Part shown: piece by piece, positions 11,885 through 23,327 of the stretch | Layout: the number at the start of each line of letters is the position of its first letter | How positions within the stretch are numbered: the first letter of the stretch is position 1 | Source: Mauremys mutica | Taxonomy: Eukaryota; Chordata; Testudines; Geoemydidae | Direction of reading: 5' to 3' | DNA: 64,000 nucleotides | Assembly (NCBI RefSeq): GCF_020497125.1 | Contig: NC_059075.1 | Location: 30,726,003 to 30,790,002, forward strand | Translations under genes and position numbers: made by a program | Notes under the pieces: model-generated | The model's database searches: none | What the model saw: only the letters and a program-made list of their open reading frames with translations | Told to the model about the DNA's origin: nothing

Positions 11885-12035
11885 GTAGAAACACTAGAAT
11901 GTGATCATGTAATTAAAGACTGTATCATATGCATATGCACAAGGGCACAAATTAAGGTTGCCCAGGTAACTTTAATTCTGACATTTCCTAACTTTTGAGT
12001 GCTTGACTTTTCAACCTTTAATGTTTTAACAGGGT
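11885..12035 (-). repeat. TTAAGGTTGC module, reverse copy
   Basis: This is the reverse complement of the module at 11012-11135: GATCATGTAATTAAAGAC, then CTAACTTTTGAGTGCTTGAC and TTCAACCTTTAATG. The two copies are separated by about 750 nt and could be the ends of one element. Confidence 0.65.
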
Positions 12036-12419
12036 TTTTTTGTGTGTCTTATATGAATATATGGGGGTGTCTGTGTAAAATATATATAGGAGTCAATCAT
12101 TTTAAAAATGGTTAGTGATTTTGGGTCCCAACTTAAGACACTACAAAGGGCCTGATTTTTCAGAACATGGCAATTCAGCTCTTTCTGAATCATAGACCCT
12201 TTAAAGTGTCAGATCATCTCAAATGGGCACCCCAAATCACTATCTCTTTAACATGTTTGGATTTCTTTTAAGTTTAACCTTAACTCTGGATTGATAATGC
12301 TTGGTTTTGTGATTATTATATCATTCCTGTAATAGATTTTACCCTAAATTATTGATCAATATGCTTAACCTACCTGTATCTTAATGTAGTTTTTGTCTGG
12401 GAATATAATTGCTTGAGTT

Positions 12420-12900
12420 GGTGGAAAGTTGTCTGATGAACATGTTGGGGTTTTTTGACTAAATGCAATTTTTTTTTGTGAAAGTTGCTTTTCTGTGGAA
12501 AATTTCAACTTTTAATTGAATAACCAAATACCCCAAAACTATAATGTTTTTGATTTTTGGACAAAACCTGAACATTTTCTATTTGGAATTGCCAATGTGA
12601 TGCATTATGGGAGTTGTAATTTGGGTTTATCACTCTCCTCAATGGGCAGGGTTTCCCAGCCAGACTACATCTCCCAGGATACACTTCAGCAGATCATGTG
12701 GTGTATCTTGGTAGTTGTAGCCCAGCAAGGGATCCCAGGTCATATGAGGAATGGGGACATGAGGTATCTGAACTATGAGGCACCATGACAACATGTCTGA
12801 ATTTAATTTTTTTGATTTTGGATGAAAGGTTGGGTTTTTGGGGTTGTGGCTGAAAATTGTCACATCTTGGAGTTTTTTTGTTTGTTTGTTTTAATTATAG
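12420..12900. repeat. Unnamed ancient repeat with GCATTATGGGAGTTGTA core
   Basis: The core has ATGCATTATGGGAGTTGTAA near 12600 and GACTACATCTCCCAGGATAC near 12663, so the two form an imperfect inverted pair. The flanks are T-rich and A-rich and similar to each other. The motif pair is common in old vertebrate repeats. Borders and family are uncertain, and the 90-aa frame over it is not a gene. Confidence 0.4.
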
Positions 12901-13535
12901 AAAAGTCAAATTTTTCCATCAGTGGGTGGGATTTCCAGCCAGCCTTACAAATCGCAATAGAAATAATGAGCATCATCTCCCTCCCGCTCTCCAGTCCCAT
13001 CATCCTTACTCTTTCTTTAGATATTGCCTTCTCTGAGGTTGTAAATGGCCCTCATTTGTACATTTTAAGCTTTTCATTTAAAGGAAATCCCTTCTAAAGT
13101 GTTAGAATTGAGAGGACACAGCATCTTTCAGGACTGGTGCCAGTATTTTCAGCTAACAGCTCCTCCAATTGACAACTAATTTGAATATTTTAAAAACCTG
13201 CTAGCTCAGGTTCTGTTTGTCTTATAATGATACTTTTGAAGATGTAAAGTGCTACATAACTTTTAAGCAATGTACAAACATGATCTAATCCTTAGAATAT
13301 CCATTTATGAATTGTAAACAAATAGTCTTACCCTCATTTTACACTATCCTCTTCATCTACCAGTAATTCAGACTCAACATCTGGTTTCATCTGGAAAGAG
13401 CAGACTTATGGTAACTTCTAGAGTCACTTGACTTTGGTCCAAACAATAATTCATAACAGAACATCTGCCTGAGAGAGACTCTCCACATTTGATGATAGAT
13501 GTTTAATGGGCCTTAATATGATACTTTATTTATTT
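12901..13535. other. Intergenic sequence, nothing recognised
   Basis: I see no exon, RNA gene or confident repeat. The composition is AT-rich. Confidence 0.4.
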
Positions 13536-13557
13536 ATTAAACAACACCCAGTAAATA

Positions 13558-13616
<59 letters not shown>

Positions 13617-13648
13617 ATATATTATTTATTTACTGGGTGTTGTTTAAT
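13536..13648. repeat. 113-bp AT-rich palindrome with (TA)n centre
   Basis: The arms ATTAAACAACACCCAGTAAA.. and ..TTTACTGGGTGTTGTTTAAT are exact reverse complements over at least 28 nt. They enclose a nearly pure TA tract at about 13561-13620, so the whole block can fold into one cruciform or hairpin. The base composition of the arms suggests a TA-rich miniature element or a palindromic AT-rich repeat. Confidence 0.85.
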
Positions 13649-13810
13649 CTCTCTAATTATTTCACAGACAGATATTCCCCCAAAATATTAGGCTGTTTTT
13701 TTGTTTGTTTTTTATATAAAACAAGTACAGCTTAGCTTTTTATTACATGTCAGAGAAACCATGACCAAGGTCCCCTGTATCAGAAGCAAATTGGATCTAT
13801 ATTTTGCAAC

Positions 13811-13902
13811 AAGAACATCAGAATGGCCATACTGGGTCAGACCAATGGTCCATCTAGCCCAGTATCCTGTCTTCCGACAGTGGCCAATGCCAGATGCTTC
13901 AG
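13811..13902 (-). mobile_element. CR1-like LINE 3' fragment, first half
   Basis: The block AGAATGGCCATACTGGGTCA, then CATCTAGCCCAGTATCCTGT and GACAGTGGCCAATGCCAGAT is a CR1-like 3' region in reverse orientation. The more complete copy at 55244-55575 has the same order. It stops abruptly at GATGCTTCAG and resumes at 15032. Confidence 0.7.
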
Positions 13903-15031
13903 TGTGTGTGACATTCTATATCTTGGGGGAGCATCCTGTAACCCTCATATTCCTCATTTATATATAACTGTGATATTGCATATATAGCAGGCCATGTGAG
14001 GTATCCAGGGAAAGATTATGATCTCCTGAAAGTCATTTTTCTATCTAAATATTTATATCATTAATGCATATGAAGTTATGAGAATGTGTTGTATGGTTGT
14101 CACTAAAATATGCTGTGGGTTTGGGAGGTGCCCAGATACTAGCTCTCCAGAGACAATATCAAGGGAGGTAACCAACACCTGGGTGCGTGCTGAACAGACA
14201 TCTTCTGCAATTGTCCAGCACAGAAGGTACAATTCAGTGACTCACTCACAGGAGACACACCAGGGTATTGCTTCACCTTGTGACTCTGCAGTGCCCACCA
14301 GACATGCCTGGACTTGTGTTCTCCAAGCACATGGACTAAGGGTATAAAACAGAACAGTGGCCACATGCTTGGCCTTTCTCCTTCTCCCACCTATGCTGGA
14401 AGCAACAAAGACACTCAGAAGACTGAAGACTCCAACAGAGGGGATGGGCCCAGGTTTCAGGAGTGAAACCTGTATACTATGAACTGCAATGTCCAGTGGG
14501 GTGAGAAAAAACTGCTTAATCTAGATGTTGCCAAGTCTAATAGGGTTGAGAGTTTAGACTGCGTGCTTAGGTTTTATTTTCTTTTGGTAACTAACTGACT
14601 TTTTGCCTATCACTTATAATCACTTAAAATCTATCTTTTGTAGTCAATAAATTTGTTCAACTGTTTATCTTTACCGGTGAGTTTGCCTGACATGTTTGGT
14701 AAGGGTGTTTGCTCAGGTTTACACAGGCTGGTGTACCAATTAATAAATTTGCACTGCTCATCATGAGCAGTGCAAGATGGTATATTCCTGAGGTACAAAG
14801 CTGAGAGATGGGGGGATCTGGTTGATGCCTTTCTCTGTGTGATTCATGAGTGGCTCTGGGAGCATTCATGCAATCTAGCTGTGTGTGGGGCTCCACATGC
14901 GGTTGTGCTGAGTGATAACAGTGCTTGGAGGGGCTTGCTGCTTGTCACTAGCAAAGCATTGTGAGAGAGAACCCAGGTTGGAGAGTTAAGGGAGCACAGC
15001 AGTCCCAGGCTGCACACCAGAGATCCAGTCA
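13903..15031 (+). mobile_element. Solo LTR-like insertion splitting a CR1 fragment
   Basis: About 1.13 kb starts with TGTGTGTGAC and ends near ..CCAGTCA, interrupting a CR1 relic whose two halves flank it. A TATAAA box at 14343 (GGGTATAAAACAG) is followed about 300 nt later by an AATAAA at 14646, which is U3-R-U5 order on the + strand. No retroviral protein frame is present. Only a short CAG match remains as a possible target duplication. It shares blocks with 2105-2760 and perhaps with 47150-48020, so an old LTR retroelement family is likely. Confidence 0.55.
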
Positions 15032-15125
15032 CAGAGGGAATGAACAGAACAGGGCAACCATCAAGTGATCCATCCCGTCGCCCATTCCCATCTTGTGGCA
15101 AACAGAGGCTAGGGACACTTCAGAC
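15032..15125 (-). mobile_element. CR1-like LINE 3' fragment, second half
   Basis: The block AGAGGGAATGAACAGAACAG, then AAGTGATCCATCCCGTCGCC and CAAACAGAGGCTAGGGACAC continues the CR1-like sequence interrupted at 13902. The order is the same as in the intact copy at 55244-55575. Confidence 0.7.
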
Positions 15126-15334
15126 ACTGCATTCTGGTGAGAGACACTGCAAATTCTGCAGCAGCATTTACATTTAAAAATGGGAATTTTAAAAATGAAT
15201 AACATCACAGGGACATCTGAGTCATTTTGATAATAAATTCCCCACCAGGGGAGGCAGGTCGGGCTACGGATAGGCACACTTGATGGATATAGCTGCTAAA
15301 ATGAACAACCGTGGAACAGTTAAGTGTTGATATT

Positions 15335-15485
15335 TATATTAGAGAGACAAGGTAGGTGAGGTAATATCTTTTATTGGACCAATTTCTGCTGTGTAAGTTT
15401 GTCTCTTTCAACAGAATTTGGTCTTACCTTACCCACCTTGTTTCTCTAATATCCTGGGACCAATAGGGCTACAACAAGACATTTA
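15335..15485. mobile_element. Short inverted-end repeat, internally deleted
   Basis: ATATTAGAGAGACAAGGTAG at the left and the converse CACCTTGTTTCTCTAATATC at the right are inverted copies, with TAATATCTTTTATTGGACCA inside. The pattern fits a known kind of turtle interspersed repeat whose middle has been lost. Confidence 0.55.
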
Positions 15486-18400
15486 ATATTGTCATCTTTC
15501 ATTTTCAGAGTCAGAGTTTATGAGGCAAGTAATTTTTTATGATTTTCTTCAGAGCCTTAAGGACTAGAAATTTATTTTTAAATGAGTGACTTTGCAGCAA
15601 TTAATGGATCCTGTTGCAAATTCTCTAGCCACAGAATTGTGGAATATAGTATAATATTATAAATGAGTAAGAATAAAAGTTGCACTTTTAGTTAGGCCAT
15701 ATAACTGACGGTCATTTCTTAACTTAACTATCTGTGCTTTGCACTGTACAATGCAGATCAAAACAGTTTTTGACAGTTTAGAAGACATGAAGAAAAGCCA
15801 AATGAACAGAGATTCCTATGGAGAAGTTAACTTGGATAATATTTTTCTCTTAAGCGCTTTCATTTATTCCACTTGCAAAATACTCTGTTCTTTGTACAGT
15901 AAGGGCCTGATTCCACATTCCATGCACAGCTGAAACTCTCCTTTAGTGTTCAACAGGAAATTTGGGTGTAACAAGAAATGTGGGATCAGGCCCAATATGT
16001 GTGGATTTATACACTTTTTTGTGTAAGTAATAAAGTTAGTTGAGCTGCTTAACAGCTTTCTCAGTACTTCTGCTGTCCCACTGATTTCTCATTGCTCTAT
16101 TACCCAGTTTTATTACCTGTTTAACTTGTCACTCTTACTTGGAAACTACTGCACATTTTAAAAGGGCATAGAATGGGTGTGAATTTGTTGCTCATGAAAG
16201 TGAGGAACTGCTAGCATAGAACAGGGAACTCATCCCGTAAAAGCTTCAGCTCTCCGGCCCCAGTTTAGCAAATGACTTTAAGTATATGAGTAGCTGCATT
16301 GGCTTTTGGCTTCATTGCAACTAATGGTTTGCAGAGTCATATCAGATGGCTTAGTGCACTAAGTGACTTTTTTACTCAGAGAGACTGACGAGTTTTCACT
16401 ATTGAAACAATGCACAAGTTGGTAGGACAGAATCCATCTCCTCATACTCCAACCCAGAGGTAAGGTGCCCATCTACTACTGAAAGCTCCAAAACACAAAG
16501 CTGAACAGCCACATCTTGCTTTGTCCTTTACACAGTTTCAATAAATAAATAAACCCATGTGTACTCAATTTGCAGGCTGTTTGCAAACTTACATGAGTTT
16601 TGTGTTTGCAGGAAAACTCCAAACCTTGGTGATTTTGCCTGGTTTCACATTTCATTATGAGTATTTCACAGGGCTGTGCTTAACACTATTCTCCAACCAC
16701 AGCCTGGTTTAGTTCTGAAGTGTATTTTGGTAAAATGGCCTTTTGGGGGGAGCGGGGGAGTTAATGGCAAAGCTAGTGTACTGTGACCACTGCTTACTAC
16801 ACCAGTCATAATTGTCTCACTGTTTCCTTGTATTCCTCCACATCTGTTTGTTATAACTACCTGTTGTTTCTCATCATATACTTTGGGGCAGGGACCAGCT
16901 TCTTTTTATATGTGTCTACAGAGTGCCTAGCACAATGAGTCCTTGATCCACGGCTGGGGCATCTAGGCCCTACCACAATACAGAGAGTAGTATTTCATTA
17001 TTATTTGGACAATTGACCAGGACTTATTTACAAAACAAAGCGCTTCTCATATCTCTGATGATCATGTGCAACATTTTATTTTAAATGATGATTAAAATGC
17101 TTGTTTTCAAGACATGTTTCTTGCTGTAATGTCTGTGGATCGCCAGCTTTTATGTTGCTGAGAGAACGGTCTTTTGGTTTTTTTTTAGGCCTCAGCGCTT
17201 AATTTGACACATTACATTAGCCTGGACTTGCCCCCGTTTTATCTGCTGCCTTCTTTGGAGAGGAAGGCATTTAATTTTATTTTTTCAAGCCATTTTTGAG
17301 TTTTGCCTGGCTGACCAGCCCCTTCTGACATGTCCACATTCAATTCATGCAGCCTCCATGCCTAGAACCACCTTATTGGCTGGATCTTCCTCCTCCTCAA
17401 GGTCCTTCTTGAAACACACTTCTTTAATGAAGTTTTGAATAAACTATAGCCATAAGCATACAACAACCCCTTCCCTGTCTTCCCTGGTGTAATGCTCAAG
17501 ATGTGTGCACTAACCTAGCCAAGCAGCAGCATAAATCTATTTTCTTCACCCTCCTTCACATTATTCTGTTTGTCTTCTCATGGTGTACCTGTTTTCTTAG
17601 TAGTACTATCTGTAATTATTTATTGTGGGAGTGCACAGATGCCTGAATCAGGATCCCATTATGCTAGGAACCCCACTCCTCCCCCCACCCCCACCCCACA
17701 CACAAAAGATGGTTCCTGCTGGCAAAGGCTTATGATCTAGGAGAAAATTTGAGCGTTGCCCCATGTATGAGACTGTCTGGTGAAATGTTGGCCTTCTAAG
17801 GCGGAGGAAAAATAGTTGTGTTCTACTGCTACACAGTGGCTGCTGTGAAGAACAGCAGAGAAACTTAAGTCTTGTCTAAGCTACTTAGTATTGGAATTAT
17901 GATAGGGACCGCCAGAGCTGAAATCCAAGACCTCTTGTGGTAGGAGGTGTTAGACTAAATAAAACAGTCCCAGCAGTGCAAGACAGAGCCTTATAGCTTC
18001 TTGTAATGGAGATTAAACTACACAAAAATTGGCCTCCTAGCTCTGGCTGTGGAATTCCAGTACAGGTGTGTGTCTTCAAGATTTGCTCAGGTTGTGGAAG
18101 CTGGTTTCTCTAATATGAATAGGTGAAATAGGCTAGCAACAATAAGTCTCTCTTGAGCCACAATATCTACAACTGGATTTATGTCTGAGAAGATGAGTCC
18201 CCAAAGAAATCTTTAATGATCATTCTGGAGGGAAAAGAGGTGTTTGATGTGTATCAGTCTTGGAGGGTCTGATACACAAAGTTCAGGTAATGCCAGAGTT
18301 GGGAGATGTTTGGAGTCAGTGTTCCAGTTTGGCTCATAGATGAGAGAGCAGGAGAAATTAAATTTGGACCTGGATCAGGATCAGAGTTTTTGGACCCATT

Positions 18401-21055
18401 ATTCCATTTCAGGCCCATTTCTGATTTTGTTTTGAAGAATTCCTGTGCTTCCCTGAAAAAGAACACTCTTAAATTTAAGGGCATCCACTCTGCATTCAGA
18501 ATTTTTCATTTAATTAACTATGGCATTATTTGTATTGCCCAAGGAATTTACAATCTAAAAACATAACTGTGTTATAGAAGTGGTTGGGAAGTTTTCAGCG
18601 AATCATTTTTATCAAAAAAATGCAAACCTGTCTGTTTTTGAAACAGGGTTGGTTTCAGAGAATCTCCCAACTTGAAGAAAAAGTATCAAAATTCTCTAAA
18701 CCTTTTGCTTTGATGCTTCCTAAATGAAAAATCCCAGTTTTCCAATTCAAACTGATTTTGTTTTGAAATTAAATTAAGTAGACTGAAATTTTTTTTGGAA
18801 AAAATTAAAGGAAAAAAGAAAAATGTCCAAAATAGAAGCAAAATGTTTTGTAATTATCAAAACATTTACCCAATCTGAACTCTATTTTCAGTTTTCGATC
18901 ATGAAGATTTTCAAGATTTTGACTTTCCAGATTTGGGATGGGAAAACTTTTTTTTAAAATTCTTGAAAATATTCACGAGACAGGATAACCAGAACAAAAA
19001 ATTTCTGTCCAAAAGAGTTTACAATCTAAGCATGAGAGAAGAGTCATCTGTTTTGTTCTCTATTCCAAGGAGACAATTTGAGGGCCCACAAACTCAAAAC
19101 TTAAAAGGAAATCCCATTGTCTAAAGTAGTTTTAATATAATGTGCTGGAGTAGCACAAAAGAAGTCAATGGTTGATGTACCAGAGTTTGTTGTAGAGTAA
19201 ACTTTGGAAAAGATCTTACATAAATCAATTTACCTGGCTGTGTTGAGGTATACAAACCCCACACCGGGATGGAACCCAACCCTGCAGCTCATGCTCCAAC
19301 TGGAGACAGGGTTGAAAAGGCAGAAACCCAACTCAGAAGGCTGGAGAGGAATACAGACCTACCCCACAGGCTCCCACCAAAAGGGGCTAGAGACACTTCC
19401 CTAAAGTACCAGGACTATATGCTGAGCCCAGCATAGGGGCTGACAATTTGGTTTCCTTTTTATTTTTCCTTATCTGGGACCAGGAGTGTAGGGAGCAGTG
19501 CTTGAATTAGAAAAGAGGATTTAAATCCTAATCAGAGAAGTCAGAGAGACAATAATGCTCTGCAGAGTACAGTACTACCTGAAAAGTAAGGCCTGAAGAA
19601 TAAGAGCAATAAAAATGTCAAAGGTAACTAGAAAGTCAACCCAATTAATATTAATAACAAGGGGGAATGAACTGCAACCCAAAACAGGGGAAGAATGCAT
19701 TAGCAACTTATTTGGATAAATTAGATGTATTCAAGTCTGCAGAGCCTGATGCCATTCCCTGCACCAGGTTACCCTTCCCTGTCAAGGGACTCATCATCCT
19801 TTGAAGTAGCTGCTGCAGCATGTGCAATTACTTATAAAGTCGATCGTGTCTTCCTTTTTTCCTGGCACTTGGGGCAGCAATAACACTGGAGCTAGCCCTG
19901 ATCAGAGACATGTGCCGCATTCATTGATTTGAGTGCTCACGCTGATGTTGTGGTCTCTATTCTCCAGCCATACAAGAATAAAGATGGGCACCTTTACAGA
20001 AAGGTGGCATGTTTACAGGAAAAATATATAATGTGAGAGACTTTGTGTTTGCATTACACTTTTAATGATTCCCATTTGATAAGAGGTGTAAGAAATCACC
20101 CTATGAACTCAGTAACTTTCATGAGCAGATCAGGAAATCCCATACGTCATATCAAGTTATTTAAAACTTATCCAGTCTCTTTCAATCCCCCTTCTTGTGT
20201 GGGCTGGGGAGGAGGATGATTTAATATTGATTCACTCCTTTCTTAGTGATCCCAATCTAACTGTGTAATTGTCCTTCCTCTCCAGTGAGGAATTTTGCTT
20301 TCTTTAATTCAAGAGTCTCTTGGAGCAGAGTAAGGGGTTTTGAGCAGGCAGAGAGAACAGAGTATCAGTTGAGAGAGCCATCGTGTGGATCCAAGAGCAG
20401 AATTTTCTCTTAAGTTTTTAGCTCTCTTTGTCATGCAGTGTGTCTGTTTTAATTCTAAAAGGAAAGAAACAGCTCCTGGCCTGGTGCAGGAGCAGCCTGT
20501 GTTACAGGATAAGAACCAATGTGTAGATTAGCCTGTGCTCCCTGTTAACTCAGTAATAAAGACATTAATTAAGAAAAGCCTGTTGTCAATTATGTGAAAG
20601 GGGTGAACATAATGGCCCCATGCCAGTCAGGGATCTGCACTACCGTTCTCACTGGAGGGACTTCTGAGAGCCCTATGACTGCTGCTCATGGAAGCATGGC
20701 GCAGAAGGGCTGCTGTTCATCTATCTGAGGGGACAGTTGGAAAGGCCAACTGCCATCCTTCAGAATCCTGAAGCTAGTCCCGGGTTAAGGAACTGCTGAT
20801 TGGCTGTTGCGGAAGATAGGCATGACAGCACAGCCATGCAGATGGGGAAGCAATGGTAAAGAGACCAGTGTGGGGTTGGAGGAAGAGAAGACTGGGTCTA
20901 TTTTGCTCGCTGTTTTAGAGCTGCACTCAGAGGAAATGAAGTGTCTTGAATACACAAAAAAACAAGACTAAAGTGAGCCAAATGGGGACAGCATAAAAAA
21001 GAAAAGATTAAGACACAGAAGGGACTTATCAAGAGTTGGGAAATCCTGATAGTTA
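15486..21055. other. Long intergenic stretch with scattered ancient LINE scraps
   Basis: No gene is supported. Recognisable pieces are short. GCCTAGCACAATGAGTCCTT near 16925 and GATCCCATTATGCTAGG near 17650 are old L3/CR1-type 3' scraps, and AAGGTCCTTCTTGAAACACA near 17400 looks like an L2-type fragment. An AATAAA-bearing LTR-like piece may lie around 20340-20720. Open frames such as 18306-18566 and 19204-19404 lack domains. The missing CATSPERB first exon could lie here or between here and 23229, but I found no convincing signal-peptide exon. Confidence 0.35.
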
Positions 21056-21059
21056 AATG

Positions 21060-21430
21060 CTGTATATTTTATATAACACCTTCTATCCCAGGGTCTCAAA
21101 GTGGTTTATAAATATTAGTTCTCACAATGCCCCTGAGAATTCCCACTCTACAGCTGGGAAAACTGAGGCACAGAGAGGCAAAGTGATTTGCCCAAGGTCG
21201 CACAGCTAGTCAGTGGCAAAAGTTAAACATAGACCCTAACTACTAGTTAGCACAGTCTGTTCTGCAGCATTCTCTCTACAAGAGAGAATTGCATTGTGGG
21301 GCATTGCAGGATTGGTAGTGTAATCCAAATTATAAGGAAAAGTATGGCACAGAGAAGTCAAGTGAGTTGCTCAAGGTCAGGCAAAAAGCCAGTGGTAGAG
21401 AAGGGAGTAGAAGCCAAGAGTCTTGCAAGT
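21060..21430 (-). repeat. MIR-type SINE, minus orientation
   Basis: CAGCTGGGAAAACTGAGGCA, AAGTGATTTGCCCAAGGTCG and CACAGCTAGTCAGTGGCAAA give the conserved MIR core in reverse. A second, weaker core copy follows at about 21340-21410 (GTGAGTTGCTCAAGGTCAGG). This may be two neighbouring insertions. Confidence 0.75.
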
Positions 21431-21989
21431 CTCCAGCATAATTTTTTGTGAAAAGGCCTCAGTTTCTATAGAACTGATAAGATTCCCATGATATATTGTT
21501 AAGATTATAAAATGAGGGTGGTTGTTTTGTTTTGTTTAAACAGATGGACTCACTGGTTTTATATATTGCAGTTGGAGCAATTTTAAAGATGCCTAATCTA
21601 TCTTCAGGAATCACTTATAATGTGGAAGGCAAGTTGTGATATAGCTCTGTCAGGGGGCTTTCAGATATGTTAACTTACTGGTAATCAGTGTAGGAGGTGA
21701 ATAGTTACGGACTCACATTCAGAGATGTAAAGTGGTAATATTGAAACTATCAGTACCATAGTGCTTCGTAAGTCATCATGGGCCTGTCTTGTATCACGTG
21801 GCAAGGTACCATAGCATTTTTATGCACATTGGGCCAAACCATTCGTTTGTTCAAACTCATTTGATCTCTTCCCCATGCGGATTACTACAGCATTTGAGTG
21901 CCTTACAAAGATTCTATAATACCAGTAGTCATCACTCACACTGGATGCCCAGATACTGACATAGGTGAGATGCTTTCTTCCACCTTCAG

Positions 21990-22345
21990 CTTGCTAGAAG
22001 ACTGTGCATATTCCTTTAAGATGAATCCATGCATTTGTCACATCCAATCTAATTAATATAACATTGCTCCTAGAGTTGAAGGTGGAAGTAATACAGAACC
22101 TCCAGCTTGTACAGAATGAAGCAGCCTGTCTTTTCAGTAAAAGAAGCCATTGAGATCACATGACAGATTTCTGCATTCCCCTCTCCCTCCCAATTTGTTT
22201 TCAATGCCAACTTCTAGGTTTTAGCATTGTTCTACAAAGCCATCAATGGATCACAACCCAGCTTCATTACAAAATACCTAGCTACCCACAACACCCTGAG
22301 AAAACTGTATTCTGGTGGAAGCTGACAGATAATGCCCAGAACAAT
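21990..22345 (+). mobile_element. L2-type LINE fragment
   Basis: CCTCCAGCTTGTACAGAATG followed by GGTTTTAGCATTGTTCTACA and AAGCCATCAATGG resembles the eroded 3' end of an L2/CR1-clade ORF2, where translated LQLVQN and K-A-N-G blocks are typical. The frame is broken. This is a weak match by eye. Confidence 0.45.
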
Positions 22346-22525
22346 GGCTAGTGAGAGATTCCAAATAATGCCTGCTTGATTGGGTTGTGAGTATTTCGTG
22401 GTTGTTTATTATGATAGGAAAGCTTTTGCAAAAAGATGCATCTGGTCGTATCCTTTCAAAGCAGTCAGACTTTGGCTCAGTCCAGTAGCCGCTGGTATTA
22501 AATATGAAATCAGTGCCCTTGGACC

Positions 22526-22611
22526 AGGGACGGCTCTAGGGATTTTGCCGCCCCAAGCACGGCAGGCAGGCTGCCTTCGGCGGCTTGCCTGCGGAGGGTC
22601 CTGCATCACAC
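22526..22611. mobile_element. Truncated hAT MITE
   Basis: AGGGACGGCTCTAGGGATTT, GCCGCCCCAAGCACGGCAGG and the GCCTGCGGAGGGTCC block match the left part of the hAT MITE type seen intact at 48393-48675. It ends abruptly where the CR1 begins, so the CR1 probably inserted into it or a deletion joined them. Confidence 0.6.
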
Positions 22612-23057
22612 TTTGGGAAAGATATGAACATCTTGGAGAAAGTCCAGAGGAGAGCAACAAAACATGATTTATGAGGAAAGACTGAAAAAACTGGGTTTGT
22701 TTAGCCAGGAGAAGAGAGGAATGAGGGGAGACGTGATAACAATTTTCAAGTATGTGAGAGGTTGTTATAAAGAGGTGGGTGAGAAATTGTTCTCCTTAAC
22801 CACTGAGGACAGGACAAGTAATAGGTTTAAATTGCACCAAAGATTAGAAGTTAGGAATAACTTCCTAACTGTCAGGGTAGTTAACCTCTCGAACACATTA
22901 CCTTGGGAAGTTGTGGAATCTCCATCAGAGGTTTTTAAGAACGGGTTGGACAAACAACTGTCAGGGCTGATCTATGTTTACTTGGTCCTGCCTCAGCCTA
23001 TCTGGACTAGATGACATATGAAGGTCCCTTCCAGTCCTACATTTCTATGATTCTATG
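22612..23057 (+). mobile_element. CR1 LINE 3' end
   Basis: A 5'-truncated CR1. It has CTTGGAGAAAGTCCAGAGGA, ACGTGATAACAATTTTCAAG, a TTGTGGAATCTCCATC segment, ACTAGATGACATATGAAGGT and the terminal repeat ATTTCTATGATTCTATG. The 116-aa frame at 22664-23014 is a remnant of the 3' end and is not a host gene. It lies about 170 nt upstream of the first located CATSPERB exon. Confidence 0.9.
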
Positions 23058-23229
23058 GTCAGATCCTGATAGATGAGTGTAATTTTTTCAAATGTGCTTG
23101 CTAATTTTCCTTATACCTAATACAAGTTAGTACATTACCTTTTTTCCTTTCCAAAATTAATATTTAGCTTTAACAGACATTTCTACAAAGGATATTTCAA
23201 TGATAAAACTATATTTTTGTCTCCCTCAG

Positions 23230-23327
23230 TGAAGGAGAATTCAAGTTTCTCTTGCTATACTGAACCATTAGATGATGCAAGCCCAAAGCCCAAGGTCATT
23301 AAATTGTACCTTGGTTCACAAAATTTG
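23230..23327 (+). CDS. CATSPERB: CATSPERB exon: mature N-terminus
   Basis: The acceptor is TTTGTCTCCCTCAG and the donor is TTTG|GTAAGT. It enters in phase 1 (two nucleotides complete a codon) and leaves in phase 0. The translation has SSFSCY and [11 protein letters not shown], corresponding to the FSC and IKLFL segments after the mammalian signal peptide. The preceding exon must end with one unpaired nucleotide and should hold the start codon and signal peptide. I did not find it. Confidence 0.85.

Noticed and set aside
22664..23014. 116-aa open frame close to the first CATSPERB exon
   Set aside because: It is CR1 3'-end sequence, not an upstream exon.
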